From assembly GCA_022495995.1 (NCBI GenBank), contig JAFEMH010006934.1:44159-108158 (forward strand): a stretch of DNA of 64,000 bases. The letters run 5' to 3'. Positions 47,374-58,308 of this stretch are shown piece after piece; the stretch's first letter is position 1, and each line of letters starts with the position of its first letter. This DNA is from Adenophora triphylla var. japonica (Eukaryota > Streptophyta > Magnoliopsida > Asterales > Campanulaceae). The notes beneath the pieces were generated by a model, which was not told the origin of the DNA, did no database searches, and worked only from the letters and a program-made list of their open reading frames with translations. Both the position numbers and the translations under genes were made by a program.

Positions 47374-49590
47374 AATACCACAATCATCTCAAACGATGAG
47401 TGTTACAAGAAGAACCCGAGAATGCTGCATGATACCGGGAATAAAAAGGAAAAATCGCTGAGCCCTGGAAGTAGTAGCTCTCGCTGCATAATAACCTTCA
47501 CGGACTTTGACCTTCCCCAATTCGGAGCTGATCATAACAAGCCTCTTTTCATCACGGTCCAGTTAGGTGAACAGCGTCTTCCCCGGGTTTTAATTGACAA
47601 TGGGTCTGGGATGAACATTCTCCCGGCGAGAATCATGGGCCTACTCGGCATCAAGTCTACAGATTTGAAACCTTCCTCCTTCACGGTTAAAGCATACGAT
47701 TCAACGTCTCGTCCAATACTTGGGATTGCTACTTTAGACATGTGGTTCGGTAAGAAGACGATACCCGTGGAATTCCGGGTCCTTGATGTCCCAGCAACCT
47801 TTAACGCTCTGTTAGGAAGGCCGTGGCTGCATCAAATCAATGGGATCCCCTCAACTCTGCACCAGTGTGTCAAGTTTGTTCAAGACGGAGAGATAATCAC
47901 CATTCGTGGGGATAGTGTTACCATCGATCTCGATATGGGTGAAGATGTCGCAGCTTTGTTCGAGGAAGCAGATTTATCAGAAATAGCCGGGGCTGATCCA
48001 CTGATGGAAGCACCGTTGATTGATTTGTGTGAAAAGACACCACCAATGGCCGGGGCTGTTACTAAAGATCCTTTCAGCATGGTTGACCTTCTGACCAGGG
48101 ATGATTATGTACCTGTAACAGATCTTTCGACTGGGAAAGATTACGTATCAGTGATTAAGTTTGAAGGGGACAAAGAGATTGATCCACGCACCTTCGTCAG
48201 CACCTCAGAGATGCCGCTCCGGAATTGGACTTCCTTCAAGGGACCGATCGCCAGCCGGGAAGTTATGACGGAAAAGCTCGGGCTGACCCCTCGTCCTGGT
48301 GTGTCTGAGTCTGCCCCTGTAATCCTGAGTCAGTCCTCAGAGTCTTTCGTTATTGAGTTCGAGTCTCTAGATAGGTCTGATACTCTCACGGCTGATGATC
48401 ATCGCCGTGTCTTTAACTCTGTCTTCCCTTTTGCATTGAATGAAATGGTTGACCTTTCTGCGTATCCCTTAATTGCCACCTTAACAAATGATAAGTTAAC
48501 TAAGACAGATCTTAATGACTTAAAAGTGATTAATAATGATTCATTTGAAGAGGACACAGACTTTTTAGATGAAAACTTTTTAAATGATAATATAAAGCAG
48601 GTTTTTGACCAAGACGACAATCGGGCCCAAGCTGCCGATGAGGTATTAACTACAGTGAATTTGGGAACTACTGAGGAGCCCAAAGTGAAACAGATTGACA
48701 GTTTCTTCACCGGGAAAGAACGGGAAGCCCTCATTGATCTGCTCAAAGAATATGTGGACGTATTTGCCTGGTCCTACAAAGATATGCCCGGTTTGGATAC
48801 TTCAACTGTTGAGCACCGAATCCCCCTAGACCCAGAAGCCAGGCCAGTCAAACAGAAACTTCGCCGGATCAAGCCAGAATGGTCCCTTCAGGTCAAAGAA
48901 GAAATAGAGAAGCTGCTCAGAGTGGGTTTCATTAGAGTGGTCGAATACCCCAAGTGGTTGGCCAACATAGTGACGGTAACCAAGTCGAATGGCAAAGTCA
49001 GGGTTTGCGTGGACTTCAGAGACCTAAACAAGGCAAGCCCAAAGGACGATTTTCCCTTGCCCAATATTGATCTGTTGGTGGACACTACTGCCAGTTACGA
49101 AGTCAAATCATTCGTGGATGGTTTTGCGGGTTACAATCAGATTAAAGTCGTCGAAGAAGATCAGGAAAAGACTCCCTTCACCAGCCCTTGGGGAACCTTC
49201 TGCTATACGGTTATGCCCTTCGGTCTGAAGAATGTCGGCGCCACTTACCAGCGAGCAGTCACCGCACTTTTCCATGACATGATCCACAAGGAGATCGAGG
49301 TCTATGTCGATGATGTGATTATCCACTCCAAAGGATCAGATGGTCAACACTTGATCGACCTAAGGAAGTTATTCAACCGACTGCGGGAACATGAGATGAG
49401 GTTGAACCCAGCAAAGTGCACTTTTGGCATAGTCCGAGGAAAGGTTCTGGGATACATGGTCACAGAACGAGGAATTGAAGCCGATCCAAGAAAGATCAAA
49501 GCCATCATGGAGATGAAGCCGCCGACAACAGTCACAGAGGTGAAGGCTTTTATGGGCCGTCTCCAGTATATTAGTCGATTCATCCACTAG
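47374..49590 (+). pseudogene. Element D protease and reverse transcriptase
   Basis: The protease is near 47,490-47,900: DLPQFGADHNKPLFITV and the active-site motif LIDNGSGMNILP, with an N where many relatives have T or S, then LLGRPWLH. The RT is at about 48,840-49,590: DFRDLNKASPKDDFPLPNID, DGFAGYNQIK, MPFGLKNVGATYQ, catalytic VYVDDVIIHSK and GYMVTERGIEADPRKIKAI. The frame is the same as the upstream ORF. It ends at a TAG (49,588-49,590) inside the conserved RT/RNase H junction, and the same frame goes on afterwards. Function by family: particle maturation and cDNA synthesis. Confidence 0.9.
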
Positions 49591-50144
49591 CTAACCTCTA
49601 TCTGTGAGCCGATCTTCAAGCTGCTCAGGAAGAATCAGGAGGTTGAGTGGAACGAACAGTGTCAAACCGCCTTCGAGACGATTAAGGCCTACTTGGTCCA
49701 TCCCCCAATTATGTGTCCTCCGCATAAGGACAAGCCCTTGTTGCTATATTTGGATTCTGAGATACGGCCGGAGCCATGCTCGCGCAAGAAAAGCCGGATT
49801 CAAAAGTGGAAAATGACATATACTTCGTCAGGAAACTTGGGGCGGCGGAATTGAACTACTCGGCTTTAGAAAAACCCGTGCGGCTTTGGTATGGGTGGTC
49901 GCAAATTGAGACACTACCTCTTGGCACATACAGTGCACCTGGTGTCAAAGATGGATCCCATCAAGTGCCTGTTCGATAAGTCTTCTTTGTCATCAAGGCT
50001 TGCGAAATGGTCATTCTTCCTAGCCGAATTTGATATCAAGTTCGTAACCCGCAAGGCAATCAAAGGCCAAGCTCTGTCGGATCATTTGGCAAATTTCCCA
50101 AGCTCAGAAGCGCCCGAGTTCGAACCCCAGACGATGGAATTTTC
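49591..50144 (+). pseudogene. Element D RT-linked RNase H, frameshifted
   Basis: CEPIFKLLRKN and the VEWNEQCQTAFETIK block continue the RT frame. The frame shifts near 49,770 (AQEKPDSKVEND, AELNYSALEKP) and again near 49,890 (AKWSFFLAEFDIKFVTRKAIKGQALSDH, limited here to its key parts). These are the RNase H and tether regions that follow RT in Ty3/gypsy pol. Confidence 0.8.
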
Positions 50145-50600
50145 ATGATCGAGGGTACAAACCGTTGGCAGTTGTTCTTTGATGGTGCCGCCAACAAAAG
50201 GGGCAATGGTATCGGCATGGTGTTGGTTGATCCAAAGGATGTGCACACCCCCATCGCTATCAAGTTGAATTTCCCGGCTACTAACAACGCCGCAGAATAC
50301 GAAGCTTGTATAGCCGGCCTCGAGGCGGCTTTGGAGTGAAACGTCGAAAAGCTGGAGGTGTACGGAGACTCTCAGCTAATCATCAATCAGGTATCCAATA
50401 AGTGGAGAATCGTGGACTAGTACTTGCAAATGTACTATGCTTACATGGAGGACCTGATCGACCAATTCAAGGAGGTCACGTTCCACTACCTACCCCGGGG
50501 CAAGAACAGGTTCACGGATGCACTGGCCACTTTGGCCTCTTTGGTGGAAATTCCAGAGGGAAAATCAGTAAAACCATTCAGGGTTGGGAGGCGCGAGAAC
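50145..50600 (+). pseudogene. Element D second (archaeal-type) RNase H
   Basis: WQLFFDGAANKRGNGIGMVL, NNAAEYEACIAGLEAAL and VYGDSQLIINQV give the D, E and D of an RNase H active site. YLPRGKNRFTDALATLAS supplies the usual end. Stops at 50,337-50,339 (TGA) and 50,418-50,420 (TAG) interrupt it in frame. A second RNase H between the RT-linked one and integrase is a hallmark of Tat/Ogre-lineage elements. Confidence 0.85.
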
Positions 50601-51920
50601 CCCGCCTACTGTTGTCAGATCGAACTAGAAAAGGTCGATGACTTGTGGTACAGCCAGATCTTTCAGTGCCTTAAGCATGGCGAAGCCTCGTTCCCGACAG
50701 AAGAGGATGGTAGGCCGAAAGAAGGTCTCCGCGCCAAAAGTTTACAAGCTTTGAAAAGGTTGTCTGCACAGTACGTTATTCTGGGAGATGACCTATGGAA
50801 GAAAAGGCACCGAGGCCCACTTCTACTCTGCATCAGCAAGTCTAAAGCCAGAAAGGTCATGGAAGAAGTCCATGGTGGCGCATGTGGACCACATATGAAC
50901 GCCCGAGCCTTGATGTTCAGCATACTCAGGATGGGTTATTATTGGATCTCCATGGAGACTGACTGTATTCAGTTTGTACGAACCTGCGACAAGTGTCAGC
51001 GGTTCTCCAACCTCAACCATATACCTCCCCATGATCTCTACTGCATGAGCACTCCTTGGCCATTCGCAACTTGGGGGATCGACGTTATTGGAAAGATAAC
51101 TCCTGCCGGCAGTAACGGGCACGAGTTCGTGTTAGTCGCTGTGGATTACTTCACCAAGTGGGTTGAAGCGGCGTCCTACAAAGTCCTCAACTCCAAAAAG
51201 GTGGCCCGTTTCATAAAAGAAAACATTTTGTGCCGATATGGGGTTCCAAATGAGATTATCTCAGACAACGGGTCACACTTCGAGGGACACACCGACGAAC
51301 TGCTCGCGGAATTCAGAATCAAGCGACACAAATCATCCCCTTATCGCCCTCAAACCAATGGTGCTGTCGAGGCCGCGAACAAGAATCTAGAAAGGATCAT
51401 CCGGAAGATGGCTGAAAGGAGCCAGGATTAGCCTGAGAAGCTTCACTTAGCGCTTTGGGGCTACCGTACTTCAGTAAGAATGGCCACCGGTGAAACCCCG
51501 TTCGCTTTAACATATGGGATGGATGTCATTTTGCCCATCGAATTAGAAATACCATCTCTTCGGGTCCTGCTTGAAAATGAAGTCAACGAGATAGACTGGC
51601 TTCAAAGTCGACATGACGAGTTAGCTCTTCTGGACGAGCGAAGGCTTAAGGCGATGGAGCACATCCGGGCTTATCAGAAGCGCATGGCTAGGGCCTTTGA
51701 CAAGAAGGTACATCCCCGCGACATAAAAGTGGGTGACTTGGTCCTAAAAGAAAAGCCGCCAAACCAATTCAGTCCTTTGGGCAAGTGGGCTCCAATCTGG
51801 GTAGGCCCGTATCTTGTAAAAGAGATCTTCTCTGGCGGAGCAATGAAGTTGACAGATTTGGATGGTAATCCCTTCATGCACCCGGTGAACGGCGACAAAC
51901 TGCGCCGCTATTACGTCTGA
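50601..51920 (+). pseudogene. Element D integrase, one in-frame stop
   Basis: The N-terminal zinc-binding region ends in CDKCQRF. The catalytic core shows WGIDVIGKI, IISDNGSHFEG and QTNGAVEAANKN, carrying the D, D and E of the DDE triad. TAG at 51,429-51,431 breaks the frame. It resumes with LALWGYRTSVR, ETPFALTYGMDVILPIE and a C-terminal KWAPIWVGPYLV ... KLRRYYV end at 51,920. No chromodomain is visible. Confidence 0.9.
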
Positions 51921-52577
51921 ATCGAGTCTCCCCCTCTGAAAAAAAAATAAATAAAAAAAAGAGAAACAAAAGCGCGAAAATAATGTACCCAGACGAGACT
52001 GAAAACCTCTCAAAAGGCAGTCCGTGCAAAACAAAGGGCGCGCTCGGTGCTAAAGAATATACCCAACTAGGCTGAAAACCCTAAAAACGGGCGGTCTAGG
52101 TAAAAAACAGGGTTGCACCATTTGTCCCCCTTCTATCTATCCCTTTCTTAAACACAAAGTTAATTGGGTCGAACTACGGAGACCTGAGCCCCTTAGTCCA
52201 TTTTGTAAAAGGGGAACGTAGGCAGCCGTTCGCGGTTCGGTCTAAAAATCATAAAAAATCACTAAATCCTGTCAACAGTTGTATTTGTGATTACCAAAAT
52301 GTGTCTTGATTAAGTTCTGAAGTAATTTCAACTTTCATCACATTAATACATTCATTGATGAGTTCAAGCACGGTCTACTCTCGACTCATTAACATTAGCA
52401 GAAATAATATCTTTTAAAAAGAACATCTAAATTGTCTGTGTCGGCAACGAGGGATACAATGATAGGTCATCTAATCCTAATCACTCGTTCCCACTCCCGA
52501 ACTAGCATTCTTCTGCTTCCTCTTCCTCGGTCCTCGGGAGGTCTTTGGCTTAGCTATCCCAAACAGTTCTGTCTCCA
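51921..52577 (+). other. Element D, non-coding region after pol
   Basis: It starts with A-rich sequence and two similar blocks of GGCTGAAAACC...GGGCGGTCTAGG type. The GAACTACGGAGACCTGAG ... AACGTAGGCAGCC motif near 52,160-52,225 is typical of Tat-lineage elements near their non-coding ends. I see no gene. Confidence 0.6.
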
Positions 52578-54044
52578 TCATCCCGGTTTAGGAATGATAC
52601 GAGTCGGTGAGTCAACCAATCCGGCAGCTCTTAACGCCGCCTGGGCAGCCCTCTCCTCTCTCAGAGCTGTCCTCCGAGCCATAACTTCAGGGTCATCCCT
52701 CATCTTGGCTCTCCTCTCTACGAGTCTCTCAAAGTCCGCTGCCGGATCGTCGGTCACGTTGTCAGGGTCAGCCTGTGCCTCAACATCGCGTAGCTCCCGG
52801 CTAGATTGGTCTCCTCCTCGGATCCCTCGGCAATATGCTTCAATGGCGTGCTGAACTGGTCCCATCTGCTCCCCATACCAAATGAGATACATGGTGGACA
52901 AATATGTGATTCCTCGGGTCTTCCGTATCAGTGTGTGAGCAGGAAAAGCTGCTCCCAAAAAAGCCCTGGCAAAGAACCTGAGGGTCCGGACATCAGTCAT
53001 GTCAAGAAGAACGGTATCCCGGGCCCTCTGCTCTCTGAACCCATCAACAGCCTGCTGTGGGTATCCATACTGCCTCTGAACAAGCAAGGGGATACTGAAT
53101 GACGAGAAGTGTAATCCCGACAGCCTCACTACAGCAGAGTCATCCTGCCTGCCACTCACAGTCTCAAGCCTCCATCCAGGAACCCAGTACTGAATATCAG
53201 TGGTAGTATACCTGGCCAATCGCCTCTGCCAGCTCTCCTGTGAAGCCTCCGGAGCCACTCGCCTCTGTTGCGTAACCCAAGGTGCTGCAGTCTGCCCTAC
53301 AGGTAATGGGGAGATGAGCCTCAACCGCTCAAAGAGCCACAATGACAAGAGACTGGGGCTGCCACATCCCATGTGCAATGACCCTCCAGCCAGTCGGTCC
53401 ATCCCATGATAAGTCTCCGCCAGCAAAAGGGGAACTATGTCTCTCTCTCCCTGCCCGGGTCGAATATCAGCCAATGTGGTGCCTCGAGAACCCCGCATCT
53501 GTCTAACGACTCCCAGCAGTAAACCGGAGCATACCCCGTCGTACTCACAAAAGCAGTATAGGGAGATCATAATCAGCATAAAAATGTCCATGGCTATGGA
53601 TGGGTCAAACAGCTCCGGATGCGATACAGCCAATCGGGCTATCTGGGCCAGGTCAATAAAGGACAGGTCGAGGATCAGATCAGTAACCTGCTCGGTATGA
53701 AATCCCAAGAAATCGGCCAACTGCTCAGTCAAGGGTCGCAGATCTCGGGGAAAGACCGCATCTCTGAGCTCAGCTCCCCCAATCAGTGCATGTAATTCTT
53801 CAATAGTGGGTGTGAGATCATTATATGAAAGGGTGAAGACATGCCTCTCACAGTCCCAGTATCTGGATGCGGCCCGAAGAAGATCCCAATCTACTGCCCA
53901 CTCCTTTAATGCCCAGATGCATCTCAACCCATATCGTTGGTCAATAACCCTCCTATTGTTGCTACGGTGATGGCGGGTTAGATCTATGAGATCAGAATGA
54001 AATCGACGCTCTTTGGTCTTAGATATGTCATCATAATGTTCCAT
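52578..54044 (-). CDS. Antisense gene A of element D: 488-aa PMD/DUF7745-like protein
   Basis: A single open frame from the ATG at 54,044 to 52,578, antisense to the element. The N-terminal half has LRCIWALKEWAVDWDLL, RYWDCERHVFTL and LTPTIEELHALIGG. These resemble the start of plant mobile domain (aminotransferase-like) or DUF7745 proteins, which are common in plant retroelements. A leucine-rich middle (MDIFMLIMISLYCFCEYDG) and a W/Y-rich stretch (RYTTTDIQYWVPGWRLETV) follow. The end is charged and alanine/arginine-rich, possibly coiled coil. No intron is needed and no stop interrupts it, unlike the pol on the other strand. A TATA-like TTTAAAA on - lies near 54,145 and two CG-palindromes lie at 54,195-54,206 and 54,228-54,239. 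Molecular role unknown. Confidence 0.65.
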   Translation of the reverse strand: MEHYDDISKTKERRFHSDLIDLTRHHRSNNRRVIDQRYGLRCIWALKEWAVDWDLLRAASRYWDCERHVFTLSYNDLTPTIEELHALIGGAELRDAVFPRDLRPLTEQLADFLGFHTEQVTDLILDLSFIDLAQIARLAVSHPELFDPSIAMDIFMLIMISLYCFCEYDGVCSGLLLGVVRQMRGSRGTTLADIRPGQGERDIVPLLLAETYHGMDRLAGGSLHMGCGSPSLLSLWLFERLRLISPLPVGQTAAPWVTQQRRVAPEASQESWQRRLARYTTTDIQYWVPGWRLETVSGRQDDSAVVRLSGLHFSSFSIPLLVQRQYGYPQQAVDGFREQRARDTVLLDMTDVRTLRFFARAFLGAAFPAHTLIRKTRGITYLSTMYLIWYGEQMGPVQHAIEAYCRGIRGGDQSSRELRDVEAQADPDNVTDDPAADFERLVERRAKMRDDPEVMARRTALREERAAQAALRAAGLVDSPTRIIPKPG

Positions 54045-54663
54045 TTCGGGTCAAAGATCGAATTTTGGGGCTAATTTCGGGGTGGAAAACCAGTTTAGAG
54101 TCTGCTGGGACTGCTAGGATGTGCTTTTTACGAGTCTGACCCCTTTTAAACACTGAGGCTTGCTGATCAAGAAAGCTGTTTCCCAGACACTCCCTGTCGA
54201 ACGATATGGAGGCTCCATGAAGTCCTGTGTCGGACGACATGGAGAGTTCCATCAGGAACACCAGCAGCTGCAACTGCAGCAATCCCTAGCAGCCCAATGC
54301 TTGCTCAAAAAACCTACCCAAACCTATCCAAAATACCAGAAAATCATACATAAACACTCCCCCTCGCTCATCAAGCCCACGGGAGAGGATCCGGCACATC
54401 CAACACCCCCGCAGACACATAAATGTCACCCAATGCATACAAAATCGCAAAAACACCCAATCACATCAAAAACCGCCATTTTGTGCCTTTCTTGGGACGA
54501 ACTCGTGCATATAAGCTAACAAATATACAAATAAACAAATGTTGTCAAAGTACAAAAAGCAATAAAATATTTGTTTTTACAACCCAAAAGAACAAAAACA
54601 GTGCATGCATTTCTTCTCTCTCCCTAAAAGAGTCTAAAGCATGGCAAAAGGGGATCGCAGCCA
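54045..54663. promoter_or_regulatory. Region between antisense genes A and B, with gene A upstream palindromes
   Basis: TGTCGAACGATA (54,195-54,206) and TGTCGGACGACA (54,228-54,239) lie 151-195 bp upstream of gene A. The second is identical to LTR D sites at 43,248 and 43,687. The rest, including C-rich sequence near 54,290-54,460, holds no convincing gene. Confidence 0.5.
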
Positions 54664-57035
54664 TCAATCCTGCTCAGAATCATCCTCCTCATCCTCCTCG
54701 GAGCTGCTGTCGTCCTGGACGTTGCCCACCTCCTCCTCAGAGCCACTCTGCTCCTGGCCATCGTCGCCACCCTCCGGCGCCTCATGGATCTCGCCGTCTG
54801 AATCATCATCCTCGTACTGGCCCAAGGCTGGGGCTCGGCATAATACCCATGCCACTCAGGCACGGTGGAGAAAGGGGGCTGATAAGGGTCGTCCTCGCCA
54901 TCATCAACATCGGGCTGGGGCTGCTGACTCGAACCGCCCGCCTGTGAACCAGAAGGAGCCAAAGACGGTCTAGGCCTCTTCTTCGGAGGCACGACGTCAC
55001 CAGGCTGGGAGCTGTACCTCCCCTTCCAATGTTCTGCGCTCCTCTGAAACTGGCGCAACATCTTCACAGCTCCGGTGAGCGCCTTGGCCACCACCTTGAA
55101 GGTCTTGGCTGGGACCTGTTCAACGAAGACAAAAGAGGCAGTCAGATGCAATCAATGCAAACAGTAAAGCAGTAAAAAGCTTGAACAACTCAGAAAAGAA
55201 GAGATTGCTCACAGAAGTAGTCCCGCGGGGCAGCCGTAGATGTGGATGAGTCTCAGACATATCAAATGAAGAGCGGCGGATGACACCCCCAGCCTCATAC
55301 TCAATCGGGGAGGCGCCGGTACCTGCATCCCCGCTGCCCTCCTGGAAGCCATAACCTGAGGAGTCACCAATCGGGTGAAGTCAAACTGGGCATAATCCCC
55401 ACCATCAGAAAGCTCAGCAGCATCAATGCCGGTCCGCAGCCGCTCCAAGTCAGGCAAGGCCCGAATATGCCAAATCCCCGCAGGAGGATCATGAGGAACG
55501 CGGGCGGCAGCGCCATAACCATGCTGTCTACAGACTCTCTCCCCCAAGTACAGAGCGTCCCCCTCCAGGCCAATCAGAAGCCTCCTCGTCCTGGTCACCA
55601 GGGCAGCATCGCCAACCATATCCTCGCCATACCTACCATTCCAAGGGAACAGTCTCAACCCAACAGGGGTACCCCTCAAAACAATCATGGTGTCATGGTA
55701 GCAGGCCGTCTTACGGGGCTTCACCCCGTCTACTCTCCGGCTCTCCCTAGCTCCAAAAGTCCATCGGCGAATAGCAGGGAACAAATCTGCCGCAATCCTC
55801 TCAGGCACAGTCCAGGCATAACAGCCAAACACCTCATAGGCCCATACCTGAAATCAAAAGACAGAAAGCTTTCAGTATGCGACAACAGTAAAAGAACGAT
55901 GACAGAAAAAGCCAATGCAGCAGTCAATGTGCGAAAAACAAAAAGCATACCTCCAGCACAGTCTGATAAAAATCCAAAGAGGTCACGCTGCCTCTGCTCA
56001 CCTCATCCAGGCCTCTGTACACCTGGGCCAAACCAACCTCGCCCCACGAAAAAGTGGATACCTGGCTCCAATCTCGAAGAGGCTCCAGCAAAAGAGTCAA
56101 TGTCGTCGTAGAGGCATTACAGAACAGGGTGTCAAAAAACCCGGCCCAGACAAAGGCTCTCGCCAACTGCTCAGCCGTAACGGCAGCCTCACCCTCAGAA
56201 AAGAGACGGCACTGATGCGTCAGGGCCGAATGCAAATCCGCCAACGGAACCCCATTGCCCTTCGGATGAAGGGTCATGCCAGTCAATGCCTGGATAGCGT
56301 CCGTGCTCAGCACACCAGGGTCCTCAGAAAAGATGGGCCTCTCCGTGAACCGCAGGCCGGTGATAGCAGTGAAGTCATAGGGAGTGATGGTCGACTCACC
56401 CCAAGATAGATGAAATGTGTGGGTAGAATCCCACCAATACTGCCTAAAGGCACGCACCAGCTCTACGCTCCTGGGCGTGTCCCCGAAGTCTCCAACAGCA
56501 GTAAAAAATGGTCCAAGACCAGCAGCAAAAACTAGACCTTTAGGACTGTCTGGCAAGTCAGAAGAACCGGGAAGAAGGCCCCAAATGGTCGCAATCGCCT
56601 CAGGAGACCCCTTGGTCCGCAAAGTCTGCAGGTAAGCACAACACAGGTATTAAAACCATACTCAAAACAATATGTGCATTCATTCATGTGCATTTTCAAA
56701 AAAATCACCAAATTCCTTCAAAAGAAGAAAAACAGAAAAAGAAAAATCTTTTCAAAACAATGCATTTCATGCCAAGCATGCAATTCCTCTTTGGGTGCGA
56801 TTTCCCCCAAATTCTATCTTGAGCCCTAGAAATCCAATTTTCAGAAAGGAAAAGGGAAGGGTCGATGGTTTAGAATACTTACCCCCTTCTGTTCCATGGT
56901 GGAAGTATGAAAACAGAGGCCCGGATAAAGCCCATGTCCCTCCGGAAATTTCTTCCGTTTGTTTCGATCAACGAGTCTCCTCCTCTCGGACAATACTCTT
57001 TGCACATTTCTCCTCGATTCCGCTCGCGGAGGCAT
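54664..57035 (-). CDS. Antisense gene B of element D: spliced plant mobile domain (PMD) protein, four exons
   Basis: Model on -: exon 1 57,035-56,883 (ATG, basic N-terminus, donor GTAAGT), exon 2 56,625-55,951 (acceptor TGCAG, donor GTATGC), exon 3 55,847-55,323 (acceptor TTTCAG, donor GTACCG, weak), exon 4 55,115-54,664 (acceptor AACAG). All junctions are phase 0. Exon 2 holds the PMD start: FRQYWWDSTHTFHLSWGE, ITPYDFTAITGLRF. Exon 3 continues VWAYEVFGCYAW and GLEGDALYLGERV. Exon 4 has a basic KKRPRP stretch and an acidic D/E/S tail, with an apparent 1-base frameshift near 54,833. PMD proteins include Arabidopsis MAIN and MAIL1; PMDs are also captured by transposons. The role here is unknown. 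A decayed homologue lies in element E. Confidence 0.65.
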
Positions 57036-57459
57036 CGTCAATTCTGGATTTAAATCAAAATTTGAAGGAAGAAATTTCGAATTTTTCTCTCCCTTTCTCT
57101 CTCTGAACTCGGCGGCAACAATGGTTGTCTTGGGTCTGTCTTACGACCTACTGTTTTAAATAAAGCAGCCTGGGAAACTCCCCGTGTCGGACGACATCCG
57201 CAATCCAGAAGGGGTGAGTTTCCCCTTTTGCCCCTGGTCAATTTTGCCAGTCCCTATTTGACTGCCTATCATCAGAATTCACCACTTTCATTTGGGTTCA
57301 AATGCCCACCTCTCTCAATTACCAAAGCAATTATCCAGGAATGGCTATAAACTATCCGCTCCGGAAAACCGTACAGTTTCCCACACAGCAAATAGCCCGG
57401 AATGGCTATAAACTACCCGGTCCGGAAGACCGTACAGATTTCCCACTCAGTAAAAATTA
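57036..57459 (-). promoter_or_regulatory. Upstream region of gene B with a CG-palindrome
   Basis: TGTCGGACGACA lies at 57,185-57,196, 150 bp upstream of the exon 1 ATG. A TATA-like TATTTAAA on - is near 57,155. At 57,340-57,430 a ~50-bp segment (AATGGCTATAAACTA ... CCGGAA) is repeated twice, followed by the minisatellite. Confidence 0.5.
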
Positions 57460-58095
57460 TCGGGGTGACTTCCCATCAAAAACAGTAAAATTCGTGGGTG
57501 ACTCCCAAAAAAGAAAGTCAAATCATCGGGGTGACTCCCCATCAAAAACAGTCAAATTCGCGGGTGACTCCCAAAGAAAAAAGTCAAATCATCGGGATGA
57601 CTCCCCATTAAAACAGTCAAATTCGCGGGTGACTCCCAAAGAAAAAAGTCAAATCATCGGGGTGACTCCCCATCAAAACAGTCAAATTCGCGGGTGACTC
57701 CCAAAGAAAAAAGTCAAATCCTCGGGGTGACTCCCCATCAAAACAATCAAAATTCACGGGTGACTCCCAAAGAAAAAGTCAATCTCCGGGGTGACTCCCC
57801 ATCAAAAACAGTCAAATTCGCGGGTGACTCCCAAAGAAAAAAGTCAAATCATCGGGGTGACTTCCCAAAGAAAAAAGTCAAATTCGCGGGATGACTTCCC
57901 AAAGAAAAAAGTCAAATTCGCGGGTGACTCTCAAAGAAAAAAGTCACATCTCCGGGGTGACTCCCCTCGGAACAGTCAACATCGGGTGCAAACACCCATC
58001 TTCGGGGTGACTCCCCTTGGAACAGTCAATCTCGGGTACAAACGCCCATCTCCGGGGTGACTCCCCTTGGAACAGTCACTTTCGGGTACAAAGCC
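57460..58095. repeat. ~32/64-bp minisatellite with GGGTGACTCCC dyads
   Basis: About 18-20 half-units of ~32 bp alternate between two types: CGGGGTGACTCCCC-ATCAAAACA-GTCAAAT and CGCGGGTGACTCCC-AAAGAAAAAA-GTCAAAT. Together they form a ~64-bp unit. The last units diverge to TTGGAACAGTCA types. Each half-unit holds a palindromic GGG-TGACT-CCC core. The protein-like frames through it are repeat by-products. Confidence 0.9.
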
Positions 58096-58298
58096 CATAG
58101 CCTTTCATTTGGCACCCCATCTTCAACGAACTACGATTTGGCTTGATTCCCCCACGGGATACGTAGGAATCCTTTTCATAAAAGGTCCAGCCACTCGACC
58201 ATCTTGGTCATCTCTTTCCCCGCCGTTCGTGTCCGGCTCGGGATTCTCATTGTGTCGACGACCCCGCTTCCCGTGGAAGTGACGTCGCCGAGGGGCTC
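58096..58298 (+). other. Element D 3' end before the 3' LTR
   Basis: Contains GAACTACGATTTGGCTTGAT ... GGGATACGTAGGAATCC ... AAAGGTCCAGCCACTCGACC, a block also found on the opposite strand at about 60,525-60,600 just outside the LTR of element E. It therefore marks the 3' end of the internal region in both elements. Sequence just before the LTR (GCCGAGGGGCTC) is purine-rich enough to be a weak PPT. Confidence 0.65.
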
Positions 58299-58308
58299 TG
58301 TGAGTACC
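58299..58308 (+). repeat. First 10 bp of element D's 3' LTR, interrupted by element E
   Basis: TGTGAGTACC is identical to the start of the 5' LTR at 42,355-42,364. The next base belongs to the edge of LTR E. The remainder should lie beyond element E, outside the window. Confidence 0.75.

Larger units (their letters stand above)
42355..58308 (+). mobile_element. Element D: Tat/Ogre-like Ty3/gypsy retrotransposon with antisense cargo genes
   Basis: The 5' LTR (42,355-44,095), tRNA-Arg PBS, leader, a gag-position ORF and pol run on +. The pol order is protease, RT, RNase H, second RNase H, integrase. Integrase after RT makes it Ty3/gypsy; the tRNA-Arg PBS, second RNase H and long 3' region with antisense genes place it in the Tat/Ogre group. 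The 3' LTR starts at 58,299 (TGTGAGTACC, identical to the 5' LTR start) but only 10 bp are present before element E interrupts it. pol is broken by several stops and frameshifts. Confidence 0.88.

Noticed and set aside
57302..58060. ORFs with repeated KSNHRGDSP / KFAGDSQRK-type peptides
   Set aside because: They are frames through the minisatellite and shift from unit to unit; no gene is supported.
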